Made by a program: the position numbers and the translations under genes. This document shows, one piece after another, positions 9,067 to 20,400 of a DNA stretch of 64,000 nt. A model generated the notes under the pieces. It worked only from the letters and a program-made list of their open reading frames with translations, was not told the origin of the DNA and made no database searches. Every line of letters starts with the position of its first letter. Position 1 is the first letter of the stretch. Origin of the DNA: Streptomyces hundungensis (lineage in GTDB: Bacteria > Actinomycetota > Actinomycetes > Streptomycetales > Streptomycetaceae); assembly GCF_003627815.1 (NCBI RefSeq), contig NZ_CP032698.1, positions 1,612,001 to 1,676,000 on the forward strand. The letters are read 5' to 3'.

Positions 9067-9866
9067 CCGGCCACCTTCACGGTGGTGGTGGCGCCCCACA
9101 GGGCGAGCGAGAGGAAGAAGTCGGTGACGGCGATCACCACGATGGCGTTGCGGACCGAGCGACCCACCGCGACGCCCACTCCGGCCGGCCCGCCCGTGGC
9201 GCGGAAGCCGTAGTAGCAGTGGGCGAGGATGACCATCACGCTGAAGATCAGCACCTTGAGCACGGACAGCAGCACGTCGGTCGGCGAGAGGAACAGGTTG
9301 AAGTAGTGGTCGAAGGTTCCGCGTGACTGGCCCTTGAAGACGACCGTGGTCAGTCGGGAGGCGAAGTAGGAGCTGAGCAGGCCGATCGCGTAGAGCGGGA
9401 TGATCGCGACGACGCCGGCGATGATCCGGGTGGTGACGAGGTAGGGGAGGCTGCGGATGCCCATGCCTTCGAGGGCGTCGATCTCCTCGTTGATGCGCAT
9501 CGCGCCGAGCTGGGCGGTGAAGCCGGCGCCGACCGTCGCGGAGAGCGCGAGCCCCGCGACGAGCGGGGCGATCTCGCGGGTGTTGAAGTAGGCGGAGACG
9601 AAGCCGGTGAACGCGGCGGTGCCGATCTGGTTCAGGGCGGCGTACCCCTGGAGGCCGACCACCGTCCCGGTGAACAGCGTCATGGCGATCATCACGCCGA
9701 TGGTGCCGCCGATGACACCGAGGCCGCCGCTGCCGAAGGCGACCTCGGCAAGCAGCCGTTGCACTTCCCTGAGGTAGCGCCGCAGGGTGCGCGGGATCCA
9801 CAACAACGCCTTTGCGTAAAAGGCGAGTTGGTCGCCGGAGCGGTCGAGGAAGCTGAAGACGGCCAT
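9063..9866 (-). CDS. yrbEB: YrbE/MlaE-type ABC permease B
   Basis: 267-residue integral membrane protein of the MlaE family with about five hydrophobic segments. The conserved cytoplasmic loop TAQLGAMRINEEIDALEGMG (about residues 121-140) is the family signature that contacts the ATPase. It pairs with the permease at 9870-10706 to form the membrane core of the Mce importer. It starts three bases after the upstream stop, and its own stop overlaps mceA. Confidence 0.95.
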   Translation of the reverse strand: MAVFSFLDRSGDQLAFYAKALLWIPRTLRRYLREVQRLLAEVAFGSGGLGVIGGTIGVMIAMTLFTGTVVGLQGYAALNQIGTAAFTGFVSAYFNTREIAPLVAGLALSATVGAGFTAQLGAMRINEEIDALEGMGIRSLPYLVTTRIIAGVVAIIPLYAIGLLSSYFASRLTTVVFKGQSRGTFDHYFNLFLSPTDVLLSVLKVLIFSVMVILAHCYYGFRATGGPAGVGVAVGRSVRNAIVVIAVTDFFLSLALWGATTTVKVAG

Positions 9867-9869
9867 CGG

Positions 9870-10706
9870 TCAGCCGCCCTTCGGGGGGACGATCTGGAGA
9901 TAGATCCCGGTGAGCACCATGTTCACGAAGAAAAGCAGCAGGAAGGTGATGACGACGGACTGGTTGACCGCGTCACCGACGCCCTTGGGGCCGCCGCGCG
10001 GGTTCAGTCCGCGGTAGGCGGCGACGATCCCGGCGATGAACCCGAAGATCAGCGCCTTGATCTCGCTGACGTACAGGTCGGGGAGCTGGGCCAGGGCGGA
10101 GAAGCTGGAGAGGTAGGCGCCGGGTGTGCCGCCCTGGAGGATGACGTTGAAGAAGTAGCCGCCGAGCGTGCCGACGACGGAGACCATCCCGTTGAGCAGG
10201 ACGGCGACGAACATGGTCGCCAACACCCGTGGTACGACGAGCCGCTGGACGGGTGAGACACCCATGACCTCCATGGCGTCCAGCTCCTCCCGGATCGTAC
10301 GGGAGCCGAGGTCGGCGCAGATCGCGGAGCCGCCGGCGCCCGCGATGAGCAGGGCCACGATCAGCGGGCTGGCCTGCTGGATGACGGCGAGGACGCTGGC
10401 GCCGCCGGTGAAGGACTGGGCGCCGAGTTGCTGGGTGAGCGAGCCGACCTGAAGGGCGATGACGGCGCCGAACGGGATGGAGACCAGGGCCGCGGGAAGG
10501 ATGGTGACGCCGGCGATGAACCAGAACTGCTCGATGAACTCGCGTACCTGAAAGGGCCGTTGGAAGACCGCGCGGATGACCGCGGCGGCCAGCGAGAAGA
10601 GGCGGCCGGTCTGGCGGAACGCGCCGAGGCCGGGCACGGGCCTTCGGGGCCCGCGTACCGGTGGGGGCGGCGTGGGGTGGGGGGCTCTCTCGGCCTCCGC
10701 CGTCAT
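9870..10706 (-). CDS. yrbEA: YrbE/MlaE-type ABC permease A
   Basis: 278 residues. A Pro-rich cytoplasmic N terminus (about 1-30) is followed by the MlaE fold with five or so membrane segments and the signature GSRTIREELDAMEVMGVSP (about 132-150). The ATG overlaps the stop of the ATPase gene (ATGA). Together with YrbEB it forms the permease heterodimer of the lipid importer. Confidence 0.95.
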   Translation of the reverse strand: MTAEAERAPHPTPPPPVRGPRRPVPGLGAFRQTGRLFSLAAAVIRAVFQRPFQVREFIEQFWFIAGVTILPAALVSIPFGAVIALQVGSLTQQLGAQSFTGGASVLAVIQQASPLIVALLIAGAGGSAICADLGSRTIREELDAMEVMGVSPVQRLVVPRVLATMFVAVLLNGMVSVVGTLGGYFFNVILQGGTPGAYLSSFSALAQLPDLYVSEIKALIFGFIAGIVAAYRGLNPRGGPKGVGDAVNQSVVITFLLLFFVNMVLTGIYLQIVPPKGG

Positions 10707-11686
10707 GGCCTTGCCTCCTGGGCGGGCGCCATGCCCTGCTCGACGGCGCGGCGGGCCGCGGGGGGTAGCGAGTCGAGCATGCCCATCACCCGGAGCTTGC
10801 GGCGCAGCACCGCCCGCCGGGCGGGCAGCCCCGGCGAGGGCTCCAGCTGGGCGACGAGAGGACGGGGTGAAAGGCCCTGCCCCTGGGGCGAGTTGAGCTG
10901 TTCCTTGGCGAGGGTGGCGGCGTCCTTCTCCTCGGACATGCCGATCGGCCCCTCGCGGCGTCCGCTCAGGAACTGGGCGACGACCGGCTCCTGGCTCGTC
11001 AGCAACACCTCACGCGGCCCGAAGGTGACGAGGTTGCGGCGAAAGAGCATGCCCATGTTGTCGGGGACGGTCGCCGCGATGTCGAGGTTGTGGGTGACGA
11101 TCAGCATCGTCGCGTCGATCTGCGCGTTCAGGTCGATGAGCAACTGGGAGATGAACGCGGTGCGCACCGGGTCGAGCCCCGAGTCCGGCTCGTCGCAGAG
11201 GATGATCTGCGGGTCCAGGACCAGGGCGCGGGCGAGCCCGGCGCGTTTGCGCATGCCTCCGGAGATCTCGCCGGGCAGCTTCTCCTCGGCGCCGAGCAGA
11301 CCGACCATGTCGACCCGTTCCATGACGATGCGGCGGATCTCCCACTCCTTCTTGCGGGTGTGCTCGCGCAGCGGGAAGGCGATGTTGTCGAAGAGGGACA
11401 TCGAGCCGAACAACGCGCCGTCCTGGAACATGAGACCGAAGAGTTTCCGGGTCTCGTAGATGTCCCGTTCGGGGCTGCTCACCATGTCGACGCCGTTGAT
11501 GAGCACCCGGCCGCGTTCCGGCTTGAGCAGCCCGATGAGCGATTTGAGGAAGACCGTCTTTCCGGTGCCGGAGGGGCCGAGCATGACGCTGACTTCACCG
11601 GCCGGAAGGGTGAGGGTGACGTCCTGCCAGATGTTCTGCTTGCCGAAGGACTTGGTCAGGCCTTCGACCACGACTTCAATTCCCAT
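10703..11686 (-). CDS. Mce/Mla-type ABC transporter ATPase (MlaF/Mkl-like)
   Basis: 327 residues from the ATG at 11686, chosen because GGAGGTGGG lies just upstream; a longer frame to 11908 lacks such support. All ABC motifs are present: Walker A GPSGTGKT (37-44), signature SGGMRKR (142-148), Walker B IILCDEPD (161-168) and switch His199. The C-terminal extension of about 90 residues beyond the core fold is typical of Mkl-type proteins. In this operon the ATPase is encoded first, immediately upstream of the permeases, so it powers the adjacent MCE importer. In mycobacteria the ATPase is usually unlinked. Confidence 0.95.
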   Translation of the reverse strand: MGIEVVVEGLTKSFGKQNIWQDVTLTLPAGEVSVMLGPSGTGKTVFLKSLIGLLKPERGRVLINGVDMVSSPERDIYETRKLFGLMFQDGALFGSMSLFDNIAFPLREHTRKKEWEIRRIVMERVDMVGLLGAEEKLPGEISGGMRKRAGLARALVLDPQIILCDEPDSGLDPVRTAFISQLLIDLNAQIDATMLIVTHNLDIAATVPDNMGMLFRRNLVTFGPREVLLTSQEPVVAQFLSGRREGPIGMSEEKDAATLAKEQLNSPQGQGLSPRPLVAQLEPSPGLPARRAVLRRKLRVMGMLDSLPPAARRAVEQGMAPAQEARP

Positions 11687-11802
11687 CCCACCTCCAGCAG
11701 GCACATACGTAGTGACGCGAGAGCACCGAGGGGCGCACGGTAAGGTGCCTGATGACGCCGAAACAAGATCCCGGACGTCCCCATCGATGAAATCCCTTGC
11801 GG

Positions 11803-11819
11803 TTGTCACTCGTTGACAA
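11803..11819. promoter_or_regulatory. Inverted repeat upstream of the mce operon, candidate operator
   Basis: TTGTCA-N5-TGACAA, a perfect 6-5-6 inverted repeat, lies 117 bp upstream of the first mce-operon start. It is the best operator-like element in this leader. The same TTGTCA half-site occurs twice in front of the divergent secreted-protein gene (12175 and 12207), so one regulator might act on both sides. This is inference from symmetry and recurrence only. Confidence 0.4.
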
Positions 11820-13127
<1,308 letters not shown>

Positions 13128-13256
13128 CACCGCATGGCACATCGCAACTCCCCCGGGCCGCCCGGCCAGCCACCCCGAAGACCGGGCGGTCCCCCAGCCG
13201 CGGCGCACCCGGCGCCGGACGCTTCGAGGAGCTGAGCCAGTGGAGCTGAACGCGAC

Positions 13257-14786
13257 GTGACAAGGACTCCCCGACCGGCCGGCCGGTGGCGGAGCGTGGG
13301 CACGCGGGGGGCGCTCGCCGTGGCCACCGTGGTCCTGGCCGGGATCGTGCCCGGCGCGGACGTGGCCCTCGGCGAGCAGCGCACCAGCACCGAACTCACC
13401 TACACCTGCGCCTTCCCGGCCGGCCCGCACCCGGTGAAGGTGGGGATCGGGGCCCGGTTCCCGGCCCGGACCGCGACCGGCGCCGCCATCCGGCCCACCG
13501 AGGTGACGACCTCCGTGACGCTGCCCGACGCCGCGGTCGCCGAGCTCACCAAGCTCCGGGCCGCCACGACCGGCGCCACCACCAAGCTGACCACCGAGGT
13601 CGCCCAGAACGGCGCCACCGCGACCGCGCTGTGGCAGGGCGCCGCGCCGTCCGTGCCGCTCACCCCGACGGGCGGTGTCGTGCTCAGGGCGACCGGCGAG
13701 GTCCCCACCGTCACCGCGAACAGCCCCGGCGCCCTCACCCTCACGGCCGCGGGCCTCACCCTCGACTTCCATCCGGTCACCACCGAAGGCGGCGCCACCG
13801 CCCCGGCCACGCTCTCGGTGCCCTGCACCCTCACCCCGGGCGGCAAGGGCCTGCTCGCCACCGTGCCGGTCGGCCCGGCGGTCTCCCCGACCGCGCCCAC
13901 CCCCGGCGCCTCGGCCACGGGGCCCGGGGCCGACGGCTCCCACCGCCCGGCTGAGAGCGCTCCCACCGTCCTCGCTCCCCCGGCGCGGGGTGCGGCGCGG
14001 GCCGCCGCCGCGCCGGAGTGCCGCGGCGACACCACCCAGCCGCTCGCGCTCTCGGCGTACGCCACCGGGTATGCCGACGTCACCAAGATGGGCAACGCCT
14101 CGCTGATCCCCGTCTTCTGCACCCAGGTGGTCCAGGGGCTCAACCGGATCAAGCGGATCGAGGTCAGGCCGGGCGTCTTCGAGCTCCATCTGCTCCAGTC
14201 CTCGACGGGCCGGCTCGACTATCGCGGCCGCGCCCAGACCCCGCCCGGGCCGGCGACGTTCCTCACCTTCGGGTTCATGCCGACCACCGCCACGATGACC
14301 CTGGAGCAGACCGGCCCCATGACCATCGACTCCGACCTCAACAACACGGCGGGGCACGGCGAGACGTACATCAGGATCCCGCTGGTGCTGCGGATCTCCG
14401 ACGTGTCGGTCAACGGGACCCCCCTGGACGTCGGCCCCAACTGCCGTACCAGCGCGCCGCTTTACTCCCCGGACCCCGATCCGGCCCGGAACACCAAGGA
14501 CCACATGGTGATGCTCGGGGTGCTAAAGAAGGGCACGGACACGGTCTGGCGCGGGTACTCGCTGTCCCGGGGCGGACCGCTCGACGGTTCGGTGACCATC
14601 CCCGCGTTCACCGGCTGCGGGGTGGGCGAGGACCTCAGCCCGCTGTTCACCGCGTCGGTGTCCGGGCCCGTCAACACGGTCAAGCAGAACCAGGGAGCGC
14701 CATGCGCGTCCGGCATTCCGGACGACCCCGCGATGCTGTGCACCGCCGACAAACAGCCGACGACCATTCCGGCGCCCCTGCGGTGA
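13257..14786 (+). CDS. Secreted DUF6801-domain protein
   Basis: 509 residues from a GTG; GGAG is about 13 bases upstream. A signal peptide covers about residues 1-40. The N-terminal domain (about 45-205) matches the DUF6801 pattern: LTYTCAFPAGPHPVKVGIGA, then PTEVTTSVTLPDAAVAELT, ending in a CTLTPG region. A Pro/Ala/Ser linker (about 215-255) leads to a C-terminal domain (about 258-509) with several cysteines and a beta-rich composition that resembles the next gene product. No enzymatic residues are recognisable. DUF6801 proteins are exported proteins of actinomycetes with no assigned function. Confidence 0.8.
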   Translation: MTRTPRPAGRWRSVGTRGALAVATVVLAGIVPGADVALGEQRTSTELTYTCAFPAGPHPVKVGIGARFPARTATGAAIRPTEVTTSVTLPDAAVAELTKLRAATTGATTKLTTEVAQNGATATALWQGAAPSVPLTPTGGVVLRATGEVPTVTANSPGALTLTAAGLTLDFHPVTTEGGATAPATLSVPCTLTPGGKGLLATVPVGPAVSPTAPTPGASATGPGADGSHRPAESAPTVLAPPARGAARAAAAPECRGDTTQPLALSAYATGYADVTKMGNASLIPVFCTQVVQGLNRIKRIEVRPGVFELHLLQSSTGRLDYRGRAQTPPGPATFLTFGFMPTTATMTLEQTGPMTIDSDLNNTAGHGETYIRIPLVLRISDVSVNGTPLDVGPNCRTSAPLYSPDPDPARNTKDHMVMLGVLKKGTDTVWRGYSLSRGGPLDGSVTIPAFTGCGVGEDLSPLFTASVSGPVNTVKQNQGAPCASGIPDDPAMLCTADKQPTTIPAPLR

Positions 14787-14943
14787 GCACGCCCGGGGTG
14801 CGCACCGGGGTACGAGCCACCACGCCGACCAGCACCACCGCACCGCTATTCAGCCAACTCCCTTACCTCACAAGGGCGTTGCCGCATCCACTCATTTCCG
14901 TACCGGACGTCGTGCGTCGAGACGTTCAAGAGGGGACGATCCC

Positions 14944-15891
14944 ATGAGATCCGTATCCATCCGGCTGCGCGCGGGACTGCTGGCCACCTGCACGGCCCTG
15001 ACCGCCTTGGCGGCCGTCGGCCCGGCCTCCGCCGACGCCCAGGCGGCCCCCCAACTCAACGGCGACTGGTCGCCGTTCACCCGTTGCCCCGTGGACGCGC
15101 CGGTGATGCTGGCCGCCGACGGACGCATCGACATCGTGCAGTGCATCGCCTCCCACGCGGCGAGCGGCTCCATCAAACTCGGCACCACCGAGGTCGTCAC
15201 GGGCGCCAGTGACCTCCAGCTCGGCGTGGTGCAGCACGCCACGGGGGCGCCCACCCTGGTCGCCCCGGCCGGTGGCGCGCTGATCGCGGACTCCGCCGAC
15301 ATCCCGGGCGGCCTGCTGGGCCTGATGTGCCCGAGCGACATCCCCGTCATCAGTGACATCTGCCGGGGGATCACCAACGCCACCCTCAACCGGGTGGTCG
15401 CCACCGTCGAATCGGCCGGTACGCCCAGCGACTTCAACCTCACCGCGGGCGCCACCTCCGGGCAGCCGATCATCGCCATCCCGGTCCGCATCCACCTCCA
15501 GAACCCGCTGCTCGGGAGCGCCTGCTACATCGGCTCCGCGGCCCACCCGGTCGTGCTGCGCCCGCAGAACATCACCGCGCCGACCCTCGGCATCCAGCGC
15601 TTCGACGGCAACGGGACGGCCAACACCGCGGGGGTCATGAACCGGCTCAGCCTGATCAACGCGAGCCAGACGGACACCACGTTCGCGGTGCCCGGTGCAA
15701 GCGGTTGCGGGCTCGGCGGGATGCTCGACTGGGCCGTCAACCTCAAGACCGGCCTGCCCTCGGCGGCCGGCCACAACAGCGTCGTACTCGACAACGCCTC
15801 GACCTATCTGGCCGGTCTGCGGGCCCCCGGCACGGTCGTCCCGAACAACGGCAAACTGCTCTCGGAGTACTGGCACTCGGCGGTGCGGTAG
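14944..15891 (+). CDS. Secreted protein of unknown function
   Basis: 315 residues from an ATG with AGAGGGGA upstream. Signal peptide about residues 1-34 (GPASADAQA). The mature protein has paired cysteines (TRCP, VQCIA, LMCPSD, DICRG, ACYIG, SGCGLGG) and ends in a region (about 230-305) similar in pattern to the C-terminal domain of the DUF6801 protein, for example GCGLGGMLDWAVNLKTGLPSA against GCGVGEDLSPLFTASVSGP. The two proteins may share a fold. No known catalytic motif. Confidence 0.8.
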   Translation: MRSVSIRLRAGLLATCTALTALAAVGPASADAQAAPQLNGDWSPFTRCPVDAPVMLAADGRIDIVQCIASHAASGSIKLGTTEVVTGASDLQLGVVQHATGAPTLVAPAGGALIADSADIPGGLLGLMCPSDIPVISDICRGITNATLNRVVATVESAGTPSDFNLTAGATSGQPIIAIPVRIHLQNPLLGSACYIGSAAHPVVLRPQNITAPTLGIQRFDGNGTANTAGVMNRLSLINASQTDTTFAVPGASGCGLGGMLDWAVNLKTGLPSAAGHNSVVLDNASTYLAGLRAPGTVVPNNGKLLSEYWHSAVR

Positions 15892-16059
15892 CCGTCGCCT
15901 CAGCTCCCCGGCCCGGGCCGGCCACGCCCTCGGCGGGCCGGTCCGGAATCGGCCGACAACCGATGCACCTGGAATCGAACGCCGCCCCAAGTGTTGTCCG
16001 TGGCAAGGGAGTTGTTCTAGGTTCAGCAGTCCGCGAAAGGTACGCACCTGTCGGTCGGT

Positions 16060-16071
16060 GGGAGCGCTTTC
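16060..16071. promoter_or_regulatory. Iterated palindrome GGGAGCGCTTTC in the pucR-like promoter region
   Basis: One of the few intergenic copies of the iterated palindrome, 49 bp upstream of the PucR-like gene. With flanks it reads TGGGAGCGCTTTCT, close to the LacI-family (CebR) operator TGGGAGCGCTCCCA. A TAGGTT hexamer at about 16017 could be a -10 box. Since the motif also sits within many genes here, a specific operator role is uncertain. Confidence 0.4.
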
Positions 16072-16119
16072 TCCATCGGCCCTCCCCCCGCCGGGGCGCC
16101 GTAGTGCAAGGGGAGTGAG

Positions 16120-17328
16120 ATGCCCACAGCCGCGCAATCACCGGACACCCAGGAGCCGTTGGGACCGCTCCCACAGGAGTTCGCCGCGATCATGCGCCCC
16201 GAGCTTCCGGGTTTACTCAAGGAGATCGGCGCGGAGGTCACCCGCGCCTACCCCGAGTACGCCCGGCTGCTCGAAGGCCCCTACGGCGAGGCGATCCGGG
16301 TCGGCGTGGAGCAGAACCTCACCGTCTTCGTCGACCAGGTCGCCTCCCCGAGCGCGCCGTCGACGCTGCGCGACGAGATGTGCCGGCGCTTCGGCCGGTT
16401 CGAGGCGTACGAGGGCCGCAGCCTGGAGACCCTCCAGGGCGCCTACCGGCTCGGCGCGCGGGTGGCGCTGCGGCGCGCCAAGAAGATCGGCCGGCGCTAC
16501 AACCTCTCGCCCGCCCTGATGCTCAGCTTCGCGGACGCGCTGTTCACCTATGTCGAGGAGCTGGAAGCGCTCTCACGGGAGGGATATCTGGAGGTCACGT
16601 CCTTCTCCGGGGAGCGTTCGGACGCACTGCGGCGCCGGCTGCTGCATCTGATCCTGGCCGGCTCCCCGGTGCCGCGCGCGGCCATCGCGGAGCTGGCGGA
16701 ACGGGCCCGCTGGGCGCTGCCCGAGCGGGTCACGCTGGTCGCGCTCCGATCCGGTGGCGGCCTGACGCGTGCGGCTCTGGACAACGATGTCCTGGCCGAT
16801 CCGGGCGAGCCGCTTCCCCACCTCCTGGTGCCGGGCCCGGTCGACGAGGTGCGAAGACGGATGCTGGACGCGGCCCTGCACGGCTCCTGGGCCGCGGTGG
16901 GCCTGGAGGTCCCCATCGGCGGGGCGTCCGATTCGCTGCGCTGGGCCCGACAGGTCCTCGAACTCGCCGCCTCCGGCGTCATCGAAAGCGACCGGGGGAC
17001 GCTGTACTGCGAGGACCACCTCGTCACCCTGTGGTTACGCTCCGATCCCGCTCTCCTCGAACACCTCGGCCGGCGCGAACTCGCCCCGCTGGACGCGCTC
17101 ACGCCCGGCCGCCGCGACCGGCTGATCGAGACCCTGCGGACCTGGCTGGCGACCCGGGGCACCGCCGCCCACATGGGTCAACTCCTCGATGTGCACCCGC
17201 AGACGGTGCGCTATCGCATGCGCACCCTGGAGTCCATCTTCGGCGACCGCCTCACCGATCCCGAACACCGGTTCGCCACCGAACTAGTGCTACGCGCAAG
17301 GGACCTCGGCCACCGGGAACAGCCCTGA
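16120..17328 (+). CDS. PucR-family transcriptional regulator
   Basis: 402 residues; ATG with GGGGAG upstream. The N-terminal part (about 20-180) is a helical sensory region seen in many actinobacterial PucR-like proteins (EVTRAYPEYARLLEGPYGEAI). The middle is GGDEF-like (about 200-310). The C terminus carries the PucR helix-turn-helix (about 335-390: LRTWLATRGTAAHMGQLLDVHPQTVRYRMRTLESIFG). It probably controls the three secreted proteins just upstream, or the synthetase downstream, or itself. One iterated palindrome lies in the coding region at 16563-16574. Confidence 0.9.
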   Translation: MPTAAQSPDTQEPLGPLPQEFAAIMRPELPGLLKEIGAEVTRAYPEYARLLEGPYGEAIRVGVEQNLTVFVDQVASPSAPSTLRDEMCRRFGRFEAYEGRSLETLQGAYRLGARVALRRAKKIGRRYNLSPALMLSFADALFTYVEELEALSREGYLEVTSFSGERSDALRRRLLHLILAGSPVPRAAIAELAERARWALPERVTLVALRSGGGLTRAALDNDVLADPGEPLPHLLVPGPVDEVRRRMLDAALHGSWAAVGLEVPIGGASDSLRWARQVLELAASGVIESDRGTLYCEDHLVTLWLRSDPALLEHLGRRELAPLDALTPGRRDRLIETLRTWLATRGTAAHMGQLLDVHPQTVRYRMRTLESIFGDRLTDPEHRFATELVLRARDLGHREQP

Positions 17329-17493
17329 ACTTGCCCCGATCGGCGCCATAATCATCCGAATCACTTCGAAAACAACGGATAAATATCGTCAAGTACCCCG
17401 GTAGGTGCGAACCCGCCGCGGGATATGCCCGTCTGAGTGGGCGGATGTCCGAAGGATGTCCGTACCACCCGCACTACGCCAGAGGCATACCCC

Positions 17494-20400
17494 ATGTCTT
17501 CGCATCTGCCGGCTGTCTTCCGGGGCTCCGCCGCCCCGCACCCCCGCACCCTGCTCGACGTACTGGACGCCACCGCGGCCGCCCATCCGGACGCGCCCGC
17601 ACTCGACGCGGGCGGCGAGCGGCTCACCTACCAGGAGCTGTGCGACCGGATCACCGAACGCGCCGTGCGGCTCACCCGCCACGGCATCGGCCCGGGCGAC
17701 CGGGTCGGCGTCCGGATCCCGTCCGGCACCTGCGACCTGTATCTCGCGATCCTGTCGGTCCTGTTGTGCGGCGCGGCCTATGTGCCCGTCGACGCGGACG
17801 ATCCCAAGGAGCGCGCGGCGACCGTCTTCGCCGAGGCGGGGGTGTGCGCCGTGATCGAGGCCGACGGGCGGATACTGCCGGGGCCCGCGGCGCCCCTCGC
17901 GGCCCGCTGGCGGCCCGCCCTGCCCGACGACGACGCCTGGATCATCTTCACCTCCGGCTCCACGGGCCTGCCCAAGGGCGTGGCGGTCACCCACCGCTCG
18001 GCCGCCGCCTTCGTCGACGCGGAGGCCCAACTCTTCCTGCACGAGCGGCCGTTGGGGCCGGGCGACCGGGTACTGGCCGGTCTCTCGGTCGCCTTCGACG
18101 CCTCCTGCGAGGAGATGTGGCTGGCCTGGCGCCACGGTGGCTGCCTGGTTCCGGCGCCGCGCTCCCTGGTGCGGGCGGGGCACGAACTCGGCCCCTGGCT
18201 CGTCGAGCGCCGCATCACGGTGGTGTCCACGGTCCCCACCCTCGCGGCGCTCTGGCCGGACGAGGCGCTCGACGAGGTGCGGCTTCTGATCGTCGGCGGG
18301 GAGGCCTGCCCCGGCGCCCTCGCGGACCGGTTCGCGGTCAAGGGCCGCGAGATGTGGAACACCTACGGCCCCACCGAGACGACCGTCGTCGCGACCGCCG
18401 CGCGCATGCTGCCCGGCGAGCCGGTACGCATCGGACTCCCGCTGGCCGGCTGGGAGTTGGCGGTCCTCGATCCGTCCGGCCGGCCCGTCCCGTACGGCGC
18501 GGAGGGCGAACTCGTCATCGCCGGCGTGGGCACGGCCCGTTATCTGGACGGCGCCAAGGACGCCGAACGGTTCGCCCCGCTGGCACTCCTTGAGACGCGC
18601 CGCGCCTATCGCACCGGCGATCTGGTACGCGCCGACGCGGCCGGCCTCGTCCATCTCGGCCGCGCCGACGACCAGGTGAAGGTGGGCGGTCGGCGCATCG
18701 AACTCGGCGAGATCGACGCCATGTTGAGAGCGCTTCCAGGCGTGCGCGCCGCAGCGGGCGCGGTGCGCGGCACCCCCGCGGGCGGCCAGATCCTGGTCGG
18801 CTATGTGGTCCCCGACGCAAGCGGCTTCCACGCCGGCCAGGCCCGCGCCTTCTTGGCCCAGCGGCTTCCGGCAGCGCTCGTACCGCTCCTCGTCGAGGTG
18901 GGCGAACTACCCACGCGCACCTCGGGCAAGGTCGACCGGGACGCCCTGCCGTGGCCGCTGCCGTCCCAGCGCGGCCCCGCCGGCGACGGGCTCCGGCCCG
19001 GCTCCACCGTGGCCCGGCTGGCCGGGACGTGGGAGCGGATGCTGGGGGTGCGCCCCGAAGCGGACAGCGACTTCTTCGCGCTCGGCGGCTCCAGCCTGAG
19101 CGCGGCCAAGCTCGCCTCGGAGCTGCGCGAGCACTACCCCGGGGTGTCCGTCGCCGACCTCTACCGCCGACCCGTCCTGCGCGACATGGCCCAGCACCTC
19201 GAATCCCTCGACGGTCCCGCCACCGAGGCGCGGACCGTGCGGCCCGTGCCGCGCGCCGCGGGTGTGGTCCAACTCCTCGTCACCACCGTGCTGTTCGGGA
19301 TTTCGGGGCTGCGCGGGCTGCTCGGGCTCGCGACGCTCGACAACATCCTGGGATGGCTCGCGCCGCAGGCCTGGGCGCCGCACGTGTCCTGGTGGTTCGT
19401 GCTGATCGGCACGGTCGTCCTGATGAGCGCCCCGGCCCGCTTCGTCATCGGCGGCGCGGCGGCCCGCCTGCTGACGTGGGGTATGGCGCCGGGCGCGTAC
19501 CCGCGTGGCGGCCGTGTCCATCTGCGGCTGTGGACGGCCGAACGCGTCGTCGCCGCGTTCGGCGTGCCCTCCCTGCTCGGCACGCCCTGGGCTCGTCTGT
19601 ACGCGCTCTCCCTGGGCTGCCGGGTCGCACGGAACGTGACCCTGCACGCCATGCCGCCGGTCACCGGGCTCGCCACCATCGGCCCGGGCGCGAGCGTGGA
19701 ACCGGAGGCCGACATCAGCGGGTGGTGGCTGGACGGCGCGACGCTGCACATCGGCGCCGTGCACATCGGGGACGGCGCCCGCGTAGGCCACCGCAGCACC
19801 CTGATGCCCGGCGCGGTCCTCGGCGCCCACGCCGAACTTGAGCCCGGCGCCTGCCTGGACGGGCAGGTCCCGCCGGGCCGGCGCTGGGTCGGCTCACCGG
19901 CCCGCCCGGCCGAGGCGTACGAGCGCGTCGCCGGGACGGGCTGGCCCGAACCCCGCCGGGAGCGCTCTCAGCGCTGGGCGGCGGCGTACGCGCTCTCCCT
20001 CACCGTGCTGCCGCTGCTGAGCCTAGTCGCCGCGGCGCCCGCGCTCATCGGGGTCTACTACCTGGTGCGGTCCTGCGACACGCTCTCCGCGGTCGCCCTC
20101 AGGCTGTTCCTGGCGGCGCCCCCCATCACCGTGGTCACCACGCTCACCTCGATGCTGACGCTCGCCGCCCTGGTCCGCGTCCTCGGCCGGGGCCTTGTGC
20201 CCGGGTTCCATCCGGTGTGCGGCGGCGTCGCCTGGCGCGCCTGGCTGGTGACCCGGCTGCTCAGCGGCGCCCGCGGCAGCTTCTTCCCGCTGTACGCGAG
20301 CCTGGCGACCCCGGTGTGGCTGCGGATGCTGGGCGCCTCGGTGGGCCGGCGCGCCGAGATCTCCACGGTGCTGCCGCTGCCCTCGCTCCTGACCGTGGAG

